Origin: Vreelandella glaciei
Lineage (GTDB): Bacteria > Pseudomonadota > Gammaproteobacteria > Pseudomonadales > Halomonadaceae
Length of the DNA stretch: 50,277 bases
Assembly: GCF_013415125.1 (NCBI RefSeq)
Contig: NZ_JACCDE010000036.1
Location: 1-50,277, forward strand
Direction of reading: 5' to 3'
Made by a program: the position numbers and the translations under genes. Shown piece by piece: positions 34,496-43,157 of the stretch (its first letter is position 1; each line of letters starts with the position of its first letter). Below the pieces are notes generated by a model. It was given only the letters and a program-made list of their open reading frames with translations, made no database searches and was not told the DNA's origin.

Positions 34496-34863
34496 ACTTT
34501 ACCCCGCATACCATCCACGAATCTCAGTACCGCAAACAGCCCCTCCAAACGTGTTACCTGCTCGGCCGGGATGCCACCAGTAACACGGTTGGATGTTCGC
34601 ATAAAATGCTGAATCCATGTTTGGTCGCCGCCGGTAAGAGCGAATAATGCTCGAGCCAAGCGAATAAGCAGCAGAGCTAGTTCACCCTGCTTAGAGTTCG
34701 GGTCAAGCTTCAGGCTTTTTTTAAGTTGGGTAATAGTCGTGCGGTGCACACCTAGCACCTCCGCCAAATCAGACTGCGATAACCCCAATTGCTCAGCAGC
34801 ACGCAGAACTGCTTTAGCTAGCACCATTTCCGGGGTGGGCTTTGTTTGAGTAAGGGCTGGCAT
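34492..34863 (-). CDS. Xre/MbcA/ParS-type antitoxin
   Basis: 123 residues from the ATG at 34863, which is preceded by GAGG six bases upstream; an ATG four codons earlier is weaker. The N-terminal helix-turn-helix is LGLSQSDLAEVLGVHRTTITQLKKS (about 27-51). The C-terminal half (LLLIRLARALFALTGGDQTWIQHFMRT, VTGGIPAEQV) is the DUF2384 toxin-binding region. Such antitoxins neutralise RES toxins and autorepress the operon. The promoter lies in the 187-base gap to its right; no operator was identified. Confidence 0.88.
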   Translation of the reverse strand: MPALTQTKPTPEMVLAKAVLRAAEQLGLSQSDLAEVLGVHRTTITQLKKSLKLDPNSKQGELALLLIRLARALFALTGGDQTWIQHFMRTSNRVTGGIPAEQVTRLEGLFAVLRFVDGMRGKV

Positions 34864-35050
34864 GGCGCGCCTCATAAAGATGTATTTCCATCAATAATAG
34901 CAAAAAAGCTGGTTATTCACACACCCGTATTATCTTCACTTGTTCAACGAGTGGGCGCATAGTCACGTCTGTTTCATTTACCCTTGTCTTATCCAGGACT
35001 CTATCGGCTGACTACCCATGCAAAGGCGCTTGCCGCTGCCTAAGCGTTGG

Positions 35051-36778
35051 CTACTCAGATGGTTTCACCTCAACACTATCCACTTCCCCCGAGCTTTTCC
35101 CTTGCGCCCCGCGGGCGATATCGTTGTGACTGATAACCACAATTTCACGTGGCCACCACTCTGGATGATTATCGCGGATAAAGGTCAGCAGCTTCTCGCG
35201 CAAGTTCATTTCCGCTGTCCAACCCGCCAAAGGGTCTGAGGTCATGAGGTAGCAGGTGACGGTTTGCGCCGTTCCTGTTTGTGCCGTTACGTAACAGAGC
35301 AGCTTATGGTGTTCGATAACGCTGTCCTCTTCTTTGGCGAATTCGAGGAATTTATCTCTTAGCAGCCCAATATTGGCACTCAGGTGAAGCGTCAGCGTCA
35401 ATGACCGGTACATCTTGGTACTTTTTACCGACAAATTGTCGAAAGGTTTAGAGGTGAAGTAGGTAACGGGCACAATCAAACGCCGCTCGTCCCACGACCG
35501 CAGCCGAATAAAGGTATAAAAGATGCCTTCGACATAGCACCACTCGCCTTCAAAGATCACCAAATCGCCAATACGAATGGGCTTAGCAAACGATAACTGA
35601 AATGAGGCGAGGATATTGCCAAGTACTGTTTGGCCCGCCACACCGACTAATACGGCCAATACGCTGGCAGACGCCAGGATTGATAAGCCAAGGGTTTCAA
35701 AGAGCTGAACCTGACCCAGTATATAAATTGATACGGCTGTCACCGTGATCAGAATGATCCCCCGACGCAGCGCATAGAGTGAGGTTAGCAGTCTGCGTTC
35801 GTCTCTAGGCTTAGTATCATCGATTTCGCCTACGATACGCCGCGTCAAACGTAGCATGATGGTATCCACCAAGCGCAACGCAATGGTGCCTACTCCCCAG
35901 GCCATAATACTGATTAAAAGTACCCGAAAGGTTGTGGTGGCAACCGCAGAAAACGACACCACGTAATCCAGTACCATCTGAGTGACTAGCGACATCGCAA
36001 TCAGCGCTGCTGGCATACCAATTTGACTGGCAAAGATGCTGGATACCCCGGAAGGCAGCCATTTCGACATCAAGCCAATCAAGCGGTGAACTCCCCACCC
36101 TACGAGCCCGCTAAACAGTACAAACAAGGGAATTGCAATCCATTCCCAAATTCTCAGGATGCCAAACGAGGCCTGCAAGCGTTTGGGGATATAGCTTTCC
36201 AACGCTGAGGGGCCGTACTGCTCATAAAGCGCCGGAATGTAGGACACGCTGATGGGCATGATCAGCCAGACTGGCTCCTGGTCACCCGCACGGTATCGAC
36301 CCAACCGGATATCGTAGGTTTCTCCGTCGGCTTTTAAAGAGGAGACTTCAACGTTGCGGCGGGTCTCGCCAACGCGGGGGTTTTGACCTGCGGGATCTTC
36401 AATCACCGCATCTTCGCGACCGGGCAGATCGGAAACGCTCAACCACTCGCCGCGTTGGAAAACCTCTGCCAGTTGCCGGGCGAGTTCACTCCCCTGCTCG
36501 CGTTGTTCATCTTCCGAGAGTTCGGCAAGGTTGAGCATATGGGCAGCGGCCGCATACTCTTCCTGCCCAGTCAGATCCAGAAAACTCCTTATTGATTCTC
36601 TTGGCGTTACTCGGTTTGCCTCTTCGGGAGGTTCACCAAGCCCCGTATTTAACGCATCGACGGTAAACCACCGCTCACTTTCGCTCTCTCCTCCCTGAGT
36701 TTGTGCCGCGCATAGGTTGGAAAATGTCAGTGCCATCACCAACAAACCCCATGCGAGCCACGAGCTGTTTGCTTTCAT
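35051..36778 (-). CDS. MscS-family mechanosensitive channel
   Basis: 575 residues from the ATG at 36778, preceded by AAGG; an ATG five codons upstream has no ribosome site. Residues 1-30 are a signal peptide (cleavage near CAAQ). A periplasmic domain of about 180 residues follows, then four to five membrane helices from about 215. The MscS pore helix and beta domain are visible: SVLAVLVGVAGQTVLGNILASFQLSFAKPIRIGDLVIF. The C-terminal vestibule begins at RRLIVPVTYFTSKPFDNLS. Channels of this family release solutes on hypo-osmotic shock. The large periplasmic domain resembles the Ynai/YbdG-like or MscM types rather than small MscS. It stands alone. Confidence 0.87.
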   Translation of the reverse strand: MKANSSWLAWGLLVMALTFSNLCAAQTQGGESESERWFTVDALNTGLGEPPEEANRVTPRESIRSFLDLTGQEEYAAAAHMLNLAELSEDEQREQGSELARQLAEVFQRGEWLSVSDLPGREDAVIEDPAGQNPRVGETRRNVEVSSLKADGETYDIRLGRYRAGDQEPVWLIMPISVSYIPALYEQYGPSALESYIPKRLQASFGILRIWEWIAIPLFVLFSGLVGWGVHRLIGLMSKWLPSGVSSIFASQIGMPAALIAMSLVTQMVLDYVVSFSAVATTTFRVLLISIMAWGVGTIALRLVDTIMLRLTRRIVGEIDDTKPRDERRLLTSLYALRRGIILITVTAVSIYILGQVQLFETLGLSILASASVLAVLVGVAGQTVLGNILASFQLSFAKPIRIGDLVIFEGEWCYVEGIFYTFIRLRSWDERRLIVPVTYFTSKPFDNLSVKSTKMYRSLTLTLHLSANIGLLRDKFLEFAKEEDSVIEHHKLLCYVTAQTGTAQTVTCYLMTSDPLAGWTAEMNLREKLLTFIRDNHPEWWPREIVVISHNDIARGAQGKSSGEVDSVEVKPSE

Positions 36779-36967
36779 AAATGCCTTATTCATTGAAGTG
36801 GGTGAGTTTGACTACCCACCGACCGGCCCTGTCGAGCCAGTCCAGCGTCATTACTGGACTATCCATGTCAGTGGAGGAACAAAGTACAGCCTACCTTACT
36901 GGATGAAGCAAGACAGAATGCAATAGTGAGAAATGGAGTGAGAACAGCTCGCCATATAAAATAAATC

Positions 36968-37501
36968 TTACTTAACACTTTCTCCTAACTTAGTTAACTC
37001 GGCATCGTACAACGCCACCAGTAAGGGCTTGCCTTCGGCATTCACCTTCAACTGTCCATAACGCGCTGGCTCAAAGCGTTGACCGTGACCTTCCTGAAAG
37101 AAGAACGCATCGGTGGTAAAGCGTACTTGACCATTGCGCAAACGGTAGCGAAGGCGCCGTTCGTCGTCGCGTAAAGAGGAACCATCATCCAGCCCCTGGA
37201 AGTGGGCAATACGCTGTTCATCCAAACGCACCACTACATAACCGTTACGAGCTTTCAGCGAGTCTTCATAACGCTCACTCTGATGAAGCGCGCTTTGAAT
37301 TTGATTACTCAGTGCAAAATTTAGCGTCATATAGTCGCCCTGCATCAATGAGCGCGGGTCGACAGGCGCCAGCTCCAGGTAAACAATTTCTCCCTCGGAT
37401 AAATGACGCTCTTTCTGCCAAACGGCCCAGTTCACCGCCATTAGCACAACGACGGTGGTTAACACTATGATCCAGCGATTTCGCTTGGCTTTCAGCATCA
37501 T
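36968..37501 (-). CDS. GDYXXLXY-domain protein
   Basis: 177 residues. One N-terminal membrane helix (about 10-28) is followed by a periplasmic domain with the family signature QGDYMTLNF (GDYxxLxY form, PF14345), which lies in the region VYLELAPVDPRSLMQGDY. A second basic strand motif RLRYRLRNGQVRFTTDAFFFQEG follows. Function is unknown. The ATG at 37501 overlaps the stop of the DUF4401 gene (ATGA), so the gene is the last of a tightly coupled three-gene operon with DUF2157 and DUF4401. Confidence 0.88.
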   Translation of the reverse strand: MMLKAKRNRWIIVLTTVVVLMAVNWAVWQKERHLSEGEIVYLELAPVDPRSLMQGDYMTLNFALSNQIQSALHQSERYEDSLKARNGYVVVRLDEQRIAHFQGLDDGSSLRDDERRLRYRLRNGQVRFTTDAFFFQEGHGQRFEPARYGQLKVNAEGKPLLVALYDAELTKLGESVK

Positions 37502-38568
37502 TTCCCGTGTCCTCCCACAGAGGTCGACGGACTATTTTCCGCGTCGCTCAACCACTTATGCAGCGCCCAGCGCAGCGCCAACAGCCCACCCCCCAACACC
37601 AACAGCGTGAGTGCCTTGGTTAACAGCGTTGCCTCCAGCCAGTAGTAATAGCTGCCAATACCCGTCAGTAGAGAAAACACGCCAAGTCCTATCACTAGAC
37701 GATGCCCGATCGCGAAACCTAACAGTACGACGACTAAGCCTTGACCCACACCCGGTACATAAAATGAGATCAGCAACAGTGCCAAAGGGCTAAGATATAA
37801 GCCCCAATGGGTTTTGGAATGAGGAATTTTATAGAGCAGCACCGCCAAAGAGAAGGCTACTAATACGGCGTTCAACCAGGGCGCTGACCATGCAAAAGCG
37901 TTAGTACTCTGTGCGTCAAACCAGAAGGCAAAGGAGTGGCCGCTATGCGCGAAGCCCTGGATCACCAAGAGGCCTATCAACAGGCCGTAGCCCCATGCTT
38001 GCATATCCTGAATACGGCCAGGCCAGCGAAACTCATTCAGCCAGAGCAGCGCCAAAGCCAACAGCATCAATCCCCCCGCTGCAGGCGCCATAGCATTCAC
38101 TGCCAAAGCCATATAGAGCGCCAAGCTGGCGGCAAAGGCTGAAAACGTACGATGAACCTGGCTCGGCATCACCAACGCCAATGCGCACTGCAAGGCCAGC
38201 AGCGACCACCACAAATAAGTGGACGAATTCCAGAACTCGACCAGCGCCCACGCTATTAGCAGCTGCCCGGCTAAGCTAACCGCAAGCGCCAATTGTTCGA
38301 GCACATCACCACGAGCTTTGCATAACAACCCAAAAGCCGCGCCGATCATCACAAGTCCCAGGCCTAACGACGCCGCGGGGCTCTCCACCAGAAACACCAC
38401 GCCCATGGCGATAAAGCCGAGCAGAAACAGCGCCGCCAACCAGCCTGAAAAGGCCTGCAGCGCACGTACAAACCAAGGCGTTTGCAGCTGCGCTGGCGTA
38501 GTAGGCTCGCTTAATGGAATGCCTGCTTGGCTCAGCCTAACGCTTAAATCATTAACGTTGTTCGTCAC
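37498..38568 (-). CDS. DUF4401 membrane protein
   Basis: 356 residues from the GTG at 38568, whose GTGA overlaps the DUF2157 stop and is preceded by GGGAG. About ten to eleven membrane helices begin near residue 40 (ALQAFSGWLAALFLLGFIAMG), in keeping with PF14351. No charged catalytic motifs are visible. Function is unknown. Gene overlap on both sides (GTGA upstream, ATGA downstream) indicates stoichiometric coexpression with the two partner proteins. Confidence 0.87.
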   Translation of the reverse strand: MTNNVNDLSVRLSQAGIPLSEPTTPAQLQTPWFVRALQAFSGWLAALFLLGFIAMGVVFLVESPAASLGLGLVMIGAAFGLLCKARGDVLEQLALAVSLAGQLLIAWALVEFWNSSTYLWWSLLALQCALALVMPSQVHRTFSAFAASLALYMALAVNAMAPAAGGLMLLALALLWLNEFRWPGRIQDMQAWGYGLLIGLLVIQGFAHSGHSFAFWFDAQSTNAFAWSAPWLNAVLVAFSLAVLLYKIPHSKTHWGLYLSPLALLLISFYVPGVGQGLVVVLLGFAIGHRLVIGLGVFSLLTGIGSYYYWLEATLLTKALTLLVLGGGLLALRWALHKWLSDAENSPSTSVGGHGK

Positions 38569-39536
38569 TGGGCAAGCTCCCGATGTAGCCGCTTTAGCCA
38601 TACTACGGCCCCGGCGCCCATCGCCAGCACCACGATGGTGATCAACAGCAGGCTTCCCTCCTGCCAATCACCTTCCCAGAGTAACAGCCTGGCAAGCAGC
38701 AGCGTGGTCACCGTTAACGCCGAGACACAGCCACCCGCAATCATGAACAGGTCAGGCCGCCAATAGCGGTAAATGCCATACAGCACCGCCAGCCAGAGTG
38801 AGTAAATCACCAGCACTGGTGACCATACGAGGCCTGCATCGGCTATCAACGTCATCGTTAACAGCGTCATTGGCCCCCCGCTACCCACTGCCAGCAAGCG
38901 TACCGCCCACTGCCGTGGCCAACTACAAAAACAAGCCCCCCACTCCCAGGTTATTAATGCCAGGGTGTTTAGCCCGAACAGCCCCCAAAGCGCGGCATCG
39001 CTACTGACCAAAACGCCAAATGGCCCGCCCCAGGCACGAAAATAGAGCCCGACGGCCAAATTGAGTAACCCCAGCCACAGCACCCAGAGCAGCTCAAAGC
39101 GCGCCACCCAGACCCAGGGCAGAGCAAGCAGTGCCCAGGTAAAAAACAGCTGCCAGGGGTCGGCACCGGTTTGGTACACCTGCCCGAACAGCGCCAACAG
39201 CACGCCCACCAACAAAGTGGCCGAGGTTAGCGCCACACGCTGAACCATCGGGCTGGCCTTGGGCCAAATGGCGATGCCTACCGCCAGCACCATCGCTGCC
39301 TGCACCACGCCAAAGCGCAGCCAACGGCCCATCTCGGCCCAGTTATAAGCGACGAAAAACAGCACCGCAAAAGCCAGCGCCAGCCCGCCTAGCCACAGCA
39401 GTAAGCGATCAATAAACAGCGCCCAAGCGCGAGGCGAAGGGTGCAATCCAGAAGCTTGCACTGCGCGCGTCACCTGTTCAGGCGGTATAACGTCCTGCTC
39501 AATCAGTGATATCAGTTCACGGCGGGTAGAGGCCAT
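38565..39536 (-). CDS. DUF2157 membrane protein
   Basis: 323 residues from the ATG at 39536, preceded by AAGGGAG. A soluble N-terminal helix region (ASTRRELISLIEQDVIPPEQVTRAV) is followed by about nine to ten helices (RLLLWLGGLALAFAVLFFVAYNWAEMG), matching PF09925 (DUF2157), where FFVAYNW is typical. First gene of the three-gene operon with DUF4401 and GDYXXLXY. In other bacteria these families travel together; together they may form one membrane complex (inference). Confidence 0.87.
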   Translation of the reverse strand: MASTRRELISLIEQDVIPPEQVTRAVQASGLHPSPRAWALFIDRLLLWLGGLALAFAVLFFVAYNWAEMGRWLRFGVVQAAMVLAVGIAIWPKASPMVQRVALTSATLLVGVLLALFGQVYQTGADPWQLFFTWALLALPWVWVARFELLWVLWLGLLNLAVGLYFRAWGGPFGVLVSSDAALWGLFGLNTLALITWEWGACFCSWPRQWAVRLLAVGSGGPMTLLTMTLIADAGLVWSPVLVIYSLWLAVLYGIYRYWRPDLFMIAGGCVSALTVTTLLLARLLLWEGDWQEGSLLLITIVVLAMGAGAVVWLKRLHRELAQ

Positions 39537-39593
39537 GGGGCTCCCTTCTAAACGGCGTAGTGGAAACACAGGAATCTAAGCTAAACGCCACGA

Positions 39594-41249
39594 TCACTCC
39601 AACTTAGTAAAGCGCAGCCGAGCAACCTGCGCAGGCGGCTGGAAGGAGTCGGCTCGGGCATTTTCCCAATAGTGCTTGAATACCGTGTGCTCGCACTTTG
39701 CATTGAGCAGTTCATTGGGTTTTAAGAAAGTGAATATCTGATCGTAGGACTGAATCTCGTTTTCCGAGACACGTCGGATAATGTGCTCGGGCCCCAGTTC
39801 ACTAGGGTGGCTAAGCCCTGCGGCCCCCAGCATTTCCGCCAGCGCTTTTAAGGTATTGCGGTGGAAGTGGTAGACCCGCGCTGTTTTATCGACAATATCC
39901 AGATGGCGGCTGCGGTTAGGGTCTTGAGTAGCCACGCCGCTGGGGCACTTGTCGGAGTGGCAGTTAAGGGCCTGAATACACCCCAATGAAAACATAAAGC
40001 CCCTGGCCGAATTGCACCAATCAGCCCCTAGTGCCATGATTCGGGCAATGTGAAAACCGGACATAATCTTACCCGCCGCGCCGATACGAATTTCCTCGCG
40101 CAGCCCAGCCCCCACCAGGGTGTTATGCACTAGCGTAACGGCTTCTGTTAAAGGCACACCTATACGATTGATAAACTCCAGCGGTGCCGCACCGGTTCCT
40201 CCTTCGCCACCGTCCACCACTATAAAATCAGGACGCTCGCCGGTTTCTAGCATTGCCTTAACGATCGCAAACCACTCCCAGGGATGGCCAATCGCCAGCT
40301 TGAAGCCGATCGGTTTACCCCCAGAAAGCGAACGCAGGCGGGCAATGAATGCCATCAGTTCCAGCGGCGTCGAGAAAGCTGAATGGGCAGCGGGTGAAAT
40401 CACTTCCTGGCCCATGGGGACTTCTCGCGCTTCGGCAATTTCGGCAGTTACCTTAGCCGCTGGCAATATACCGCCATGGCCCGGTTTGGCGCCCTGGGAA
40501 AGTTTGATTTCGATCATTTTCACCTGATCGGCACTGGCGTTAGCTGCAAAGCGCTCCGCATTAAACGAGCCATCGTCGTTGCGGCAGCCAAAGTAACCAG
40601 AGCCTATTTCCCAGACGAGATCACCTCCATGCTTTCGGTGATAGCCGGAAATAGAGCCTTCACCAGTATCGTGATAGAAACCACCTTTACCAGCGCCCGC
40701 ATTGAGCGCCTCGATAGCGTTGCCCGAAAGCGAACCGAAACTCATTGCCGAAATATTGAAAACACTCGCCAGGTAGGGTTGGCTGCAGCGGCTACCGCCC
40801 ACCCGAATCCTGAAGTCACTGTTTTCGATAGCCCGGGGAAGTAGCGAGTGGTTGATCCACTCATGCCCCGGCTGATACATATCCAGCAGGGAGCCAAAAG
40901 GCTTTTTATCACTCTCATTTTTAGAACGCTGATAGACCACAGCGCGCTGCTCGCGGGAAAATGGTCGTTCGTCAAGATCGGACTGGATAAAATACTGACG
41001 TATTTCCGGCCCAATAGACTCTAGAACATAGCGAAAATGGGCCAGAACAGGATAGTTACGGCTCACCGTTCGCCGTGTTTGGCGTAGATCATAAAGCCCC
41101 AGCCCAGCGAGCATGCCAAAAATCGCCACGCCCCAAAGCCATGCTAAAGAAAACACCACCCCCACCAGCGAAACCAACAGCAGAATCAGGCAGGCAACAA
41201 AGACGGCATTACGCAGAGGAATACGGGTCAATCCCCGGGCTTCGATCAT
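39594..41249 (-). CDS. FMN-binding glutamate-synthase-like protein
   Basis: 551 residues. Two N-terminal membrane helices (about 12-50) anchor a domain homologous to the FMN-binding core of glutamate synthase (PF01645): SAMSFGSLSGNAIEALNAGAGKGG, KLSQGAKPGHGGILPAAKV, VDGGEGGTGAAPLEF and GAAGKIMSGFHIARIMALGADWCNSARGFMFSLGC. The cysteine triplet CIQALNCHSDKC is the [3Fe-4S] ligand set. The glutaminase domain of true GltB is absent, so it is not a glutamate synthase by itself; the reaction is unknown, and an oxidoreductase role is likely. No partner NADPH subunit is adjacent. Confidence 0.87.
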   Translation of the reverse strand: MIEARGLTRIPLRNAVFVACLILLLVSLVGVVFSLAWLWGVAIFGMLAGLGLYDLRQTRRTVSRNYPVLAHFRYVLESIGPEIRQYFIQSDLDERPFSREQRAVVYQRSKNESDKKPFGSLLDMYQPGHEWINHSLLPRAIENSDFRIRVGGSRCSQPYLASVFNISAMSFGSLSGNAIEALNAGAGKGGFYHDTGEGSISGYHRKHGGDLVWEIGSGYFGCRNDDGSFNAERFAANASADQVKMIEIKLSQGAKPGHGGILPAAKVTAEIAEAREVPMGQEVISPAAHSAFSTPLELMAFIARLRSLSGGKPIGFKLAIGHPWEWFAIVKAMLETGERPDFIVVDGGEGGTGAAPLEFINRIGVPLTEAVTLVHNTLVGAGLREEIRIGAAGKIMSGFHIARIMALGADWCNSARGFMFSLGCIQALNCHSDKCPSGVATQDPNRSRHLDIVDKTARVYHFHRNTLKALAEMLGAAGLSHPSELGPEHIIRRVSENEIQSYDQIFTFLKPNELLNAKCEHTVFKHYWENARADSFQPPAQVARLRFTKLE

Positions 41250-41423
41250 CTGAACACGAACTCCTTATCAACAGTTCACCACAGGGGCGACCAGCTACCC
41301 CGACAGGCTCAATTTAAATCGTAAGGGTTTTGTGTAAGTTTTGGCGAACTTACTACACCCATTAATATCGAATGCTGCACTCACCTCGTATGCTACCCAC
41401 AAAGGCCTTAGTGGAGACACCCA

Positions 41424-42440
41424 ATGCTAATAAAGATTGCCAAACCGAGTGATTTACACGAATCCGATGTCACGCCGGAATCTATCTACCTCTCCCGGCG
41501 GCGCTTTATGGGCGGCATGGCAGGCCTAGGCGCAGGACTCGCCCTATCCGGCCACGTCCGCGCCAATGAAGACTACTCCGATGTACCCGAAGGCGATGCA
41601 CCCGCGTGGCTAAAGGAGAAAATCAGCGAGACCGAGTGGCGCGCCATCACTCCTAGTAACCCTGACAAGGACAAAATCGCCCCCTTTGACGACGCCAGTG
41701 GCTACAACAACTTTTTCGAGTTTGGCACCGATAAGCGAGACCCCGCCCGCCATGCTGGCAGTCTGCAAACCGAACCCTGGAGCGTGGTGGTGGATGGCGA
41801 AGTCAATAACGGTGGCCGCTTTGCCCTGGAGGACTTCGCCAAGCCCTCGCAGTTTGAAGAGCGCATTTACCGCTTGCGCTGTGTAGAGGCTTGGTCAATG
41901 GTGATTCCCTGGCTGGGTATTCCACTGGCGGACATCATCAAACGCGCCGACCCCACCAGCAAAGCCAAGTATGTACGTTTTGAAACCCTGGTCGACCCAG
42001 AGCAAATGCGCGGTCAGCGCTCCTCGTTCTCGGTCATTGACTGGCCCTACGTAGAAGGCCTACGTTTAGACGAAGCCATGCACCCGCTCACGATATTGGC
42101 CATGGGCATGTATGGCCGTGAGCTGCCCAACCAAAACGGCGCCCCCCTCCGGCTGGTGGTGCCCTGGAAGTACGGCTTTAAGAGCATCAAATCGATTGTG
42201 CGTATCTCGCTGGTGGAAGAGCAGCCGGTTAACTCCTGGCAGGAAATTGCTGCCAACGAGTACGGCTTCTATGCCAACGTTAACCCAGAGGTCGATCACC
42301 CGCGCTGGAGCCAAGCCACCGAGCGCCGTCTACCCAATACGCTTTTTAACCCCAATACCATCGATACCCTGATGTTTAACGGCTACGCCGATGAAGTCGC
42401 CGAGCTCTATGCGGGTATGGATTTGAAGGAAAATTACTAA
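41424..42440 (+). CDS. msrP: Methionine sulfoxide reductase catalytic subunit MsrP
   Basis: 338 residues. A twin-arginine signal (SRRRFMGG, residues 24-31) sends it folded to the periplasm. The molybdopterin domain of the sulfite-oxidase type has its Mo-ligand Cys at residue 153 (RCVEAWS). It repairs oxidised methionines in envelope proteins with electrons from the quinone pool through MsrQ. GGAG precedes the ATG. The next gene overlaps its stop by one base. The signal residues and length match E. coli MsrP (YedY, 334 residues). Confidence 0.95.
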   Translation: MLIKIAKPSDLHESDVTPESIYLSRRRFMGGMAGLGAGLALSGHVRANEDYSDVPEGDAPAWLKEKISETEWRAITPSNPDKDKIAPFDDASGYNNFFEFGTDKRDPARHAGSLQTEPWSVVVDGEVNNGGRFALEDFAKPSQFEERIYRLRCVEAWSMVIPWLGIPLADIIKRADPTSKAKYVRFETLVDPEQMRGQRSSFSVIDWPYVEGLRLDEAMHPLTILAMGMYGRELPNQNGAPLRLVVPWKYGFKSIKSIVRISLVEEQPVNSWQEIAANEYGFYANVNPEVDHPRWSQATERRLPNTLFNPNTIDTLMFNGYADEVAELYAGMDLKENY

Positions 42441-43057
42441 TGGCCAGCCCACGTATCTGGTTAGCATGGCGCGTGGGCGTGTTTCTGGCCGCGCTAGCCC
42501 CGCTGCTGTTCTGGAGCTGGCAGGTGGCGATTAACGCCGCTGGCCCCGAGCCAGGAAATTACCTGCTGCTGAATATCGGTATTGGCGCTCTATGGATGCT
42601 GTTACTCACCCTAAGCCTTACCCCACTCACTAAGCTTACCCGCTGGAAGGGCTTTGCCCTAATCCGGCGGCAGCTGGGTCTCTGGACACTCGCTTACGCC
42701 ACCCTGCATATGCTCTGTTATGCGCTATTTATCCTGGGGCTTAACTGGGCACTGCTGGGTAGCGAGATCGTCAAGCGGCCCTACATTATCGTTGGCATGA
42801 TCGCACTGATCGGTCTTGCCGTACTGGGTGCTACCTCTAACCGCTGGGCGATGAAACGCCTGGGTAAACGCTGGAAACCGCTGCACAAATTCTCCTACGT
42901 TATTCTGGCCCTGGTACTGCTGCACTTCTTCTGGGTGGTGCGTGCGGATATGCAGGAGTGGGCCATGTATGCGGCTATTGCCGCGCTGATCATGAGCACT
43001 CGCCTACCGCCAGTCGCTCGCACGCTGCCTAAACTGCGCTATCGGTTTAGCCGTTAA
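42440..43057 (+). CDS. msrQ: MsrPQ system heme-binding subunit MsrQ
   Basis: 205 residues with about six membrane helices of the YedZ/ferric-reductase-like family. Conserved histidines are visible at AYATLHMLCYA, RWKPLHKFSYVIL and VLLHFFWVV, positions that ligate heme b. It passes electrons from quinol to periplasmic MsrP. The start codon shares one base with the MsrP stop (TAATG), so translation is coupled. Functional partnership is well established for this pair. Confidence 0.94.
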   Translation: MASPRIWLAWRVGVFLAALAPLLFWSWQVAINAAGPEPGNYLLLNIGIGALWMLLLTLSLTPLTKLTRWKGFALIRRQLGLWTLAYATLHMLCYALFILGLNWALLGSEIVKRPYIIVGMIALIGLAVLGATSNRWAMKRLGKRWKPLHKFSYVILALVLLHFFWVVRADMQEWAMYAAIAALIMSTRLPPVARTLPKLRYRFSR

Positions 43058-43157
43058 GAAGGAAAACTTTCCTACTCATCAAAATCGGGTTCATGTTCCG
43101 TTCAGCCAATGCGGTTATGCTACGCACCATTAACCAACTACCGTTTGGAGTAAACGC

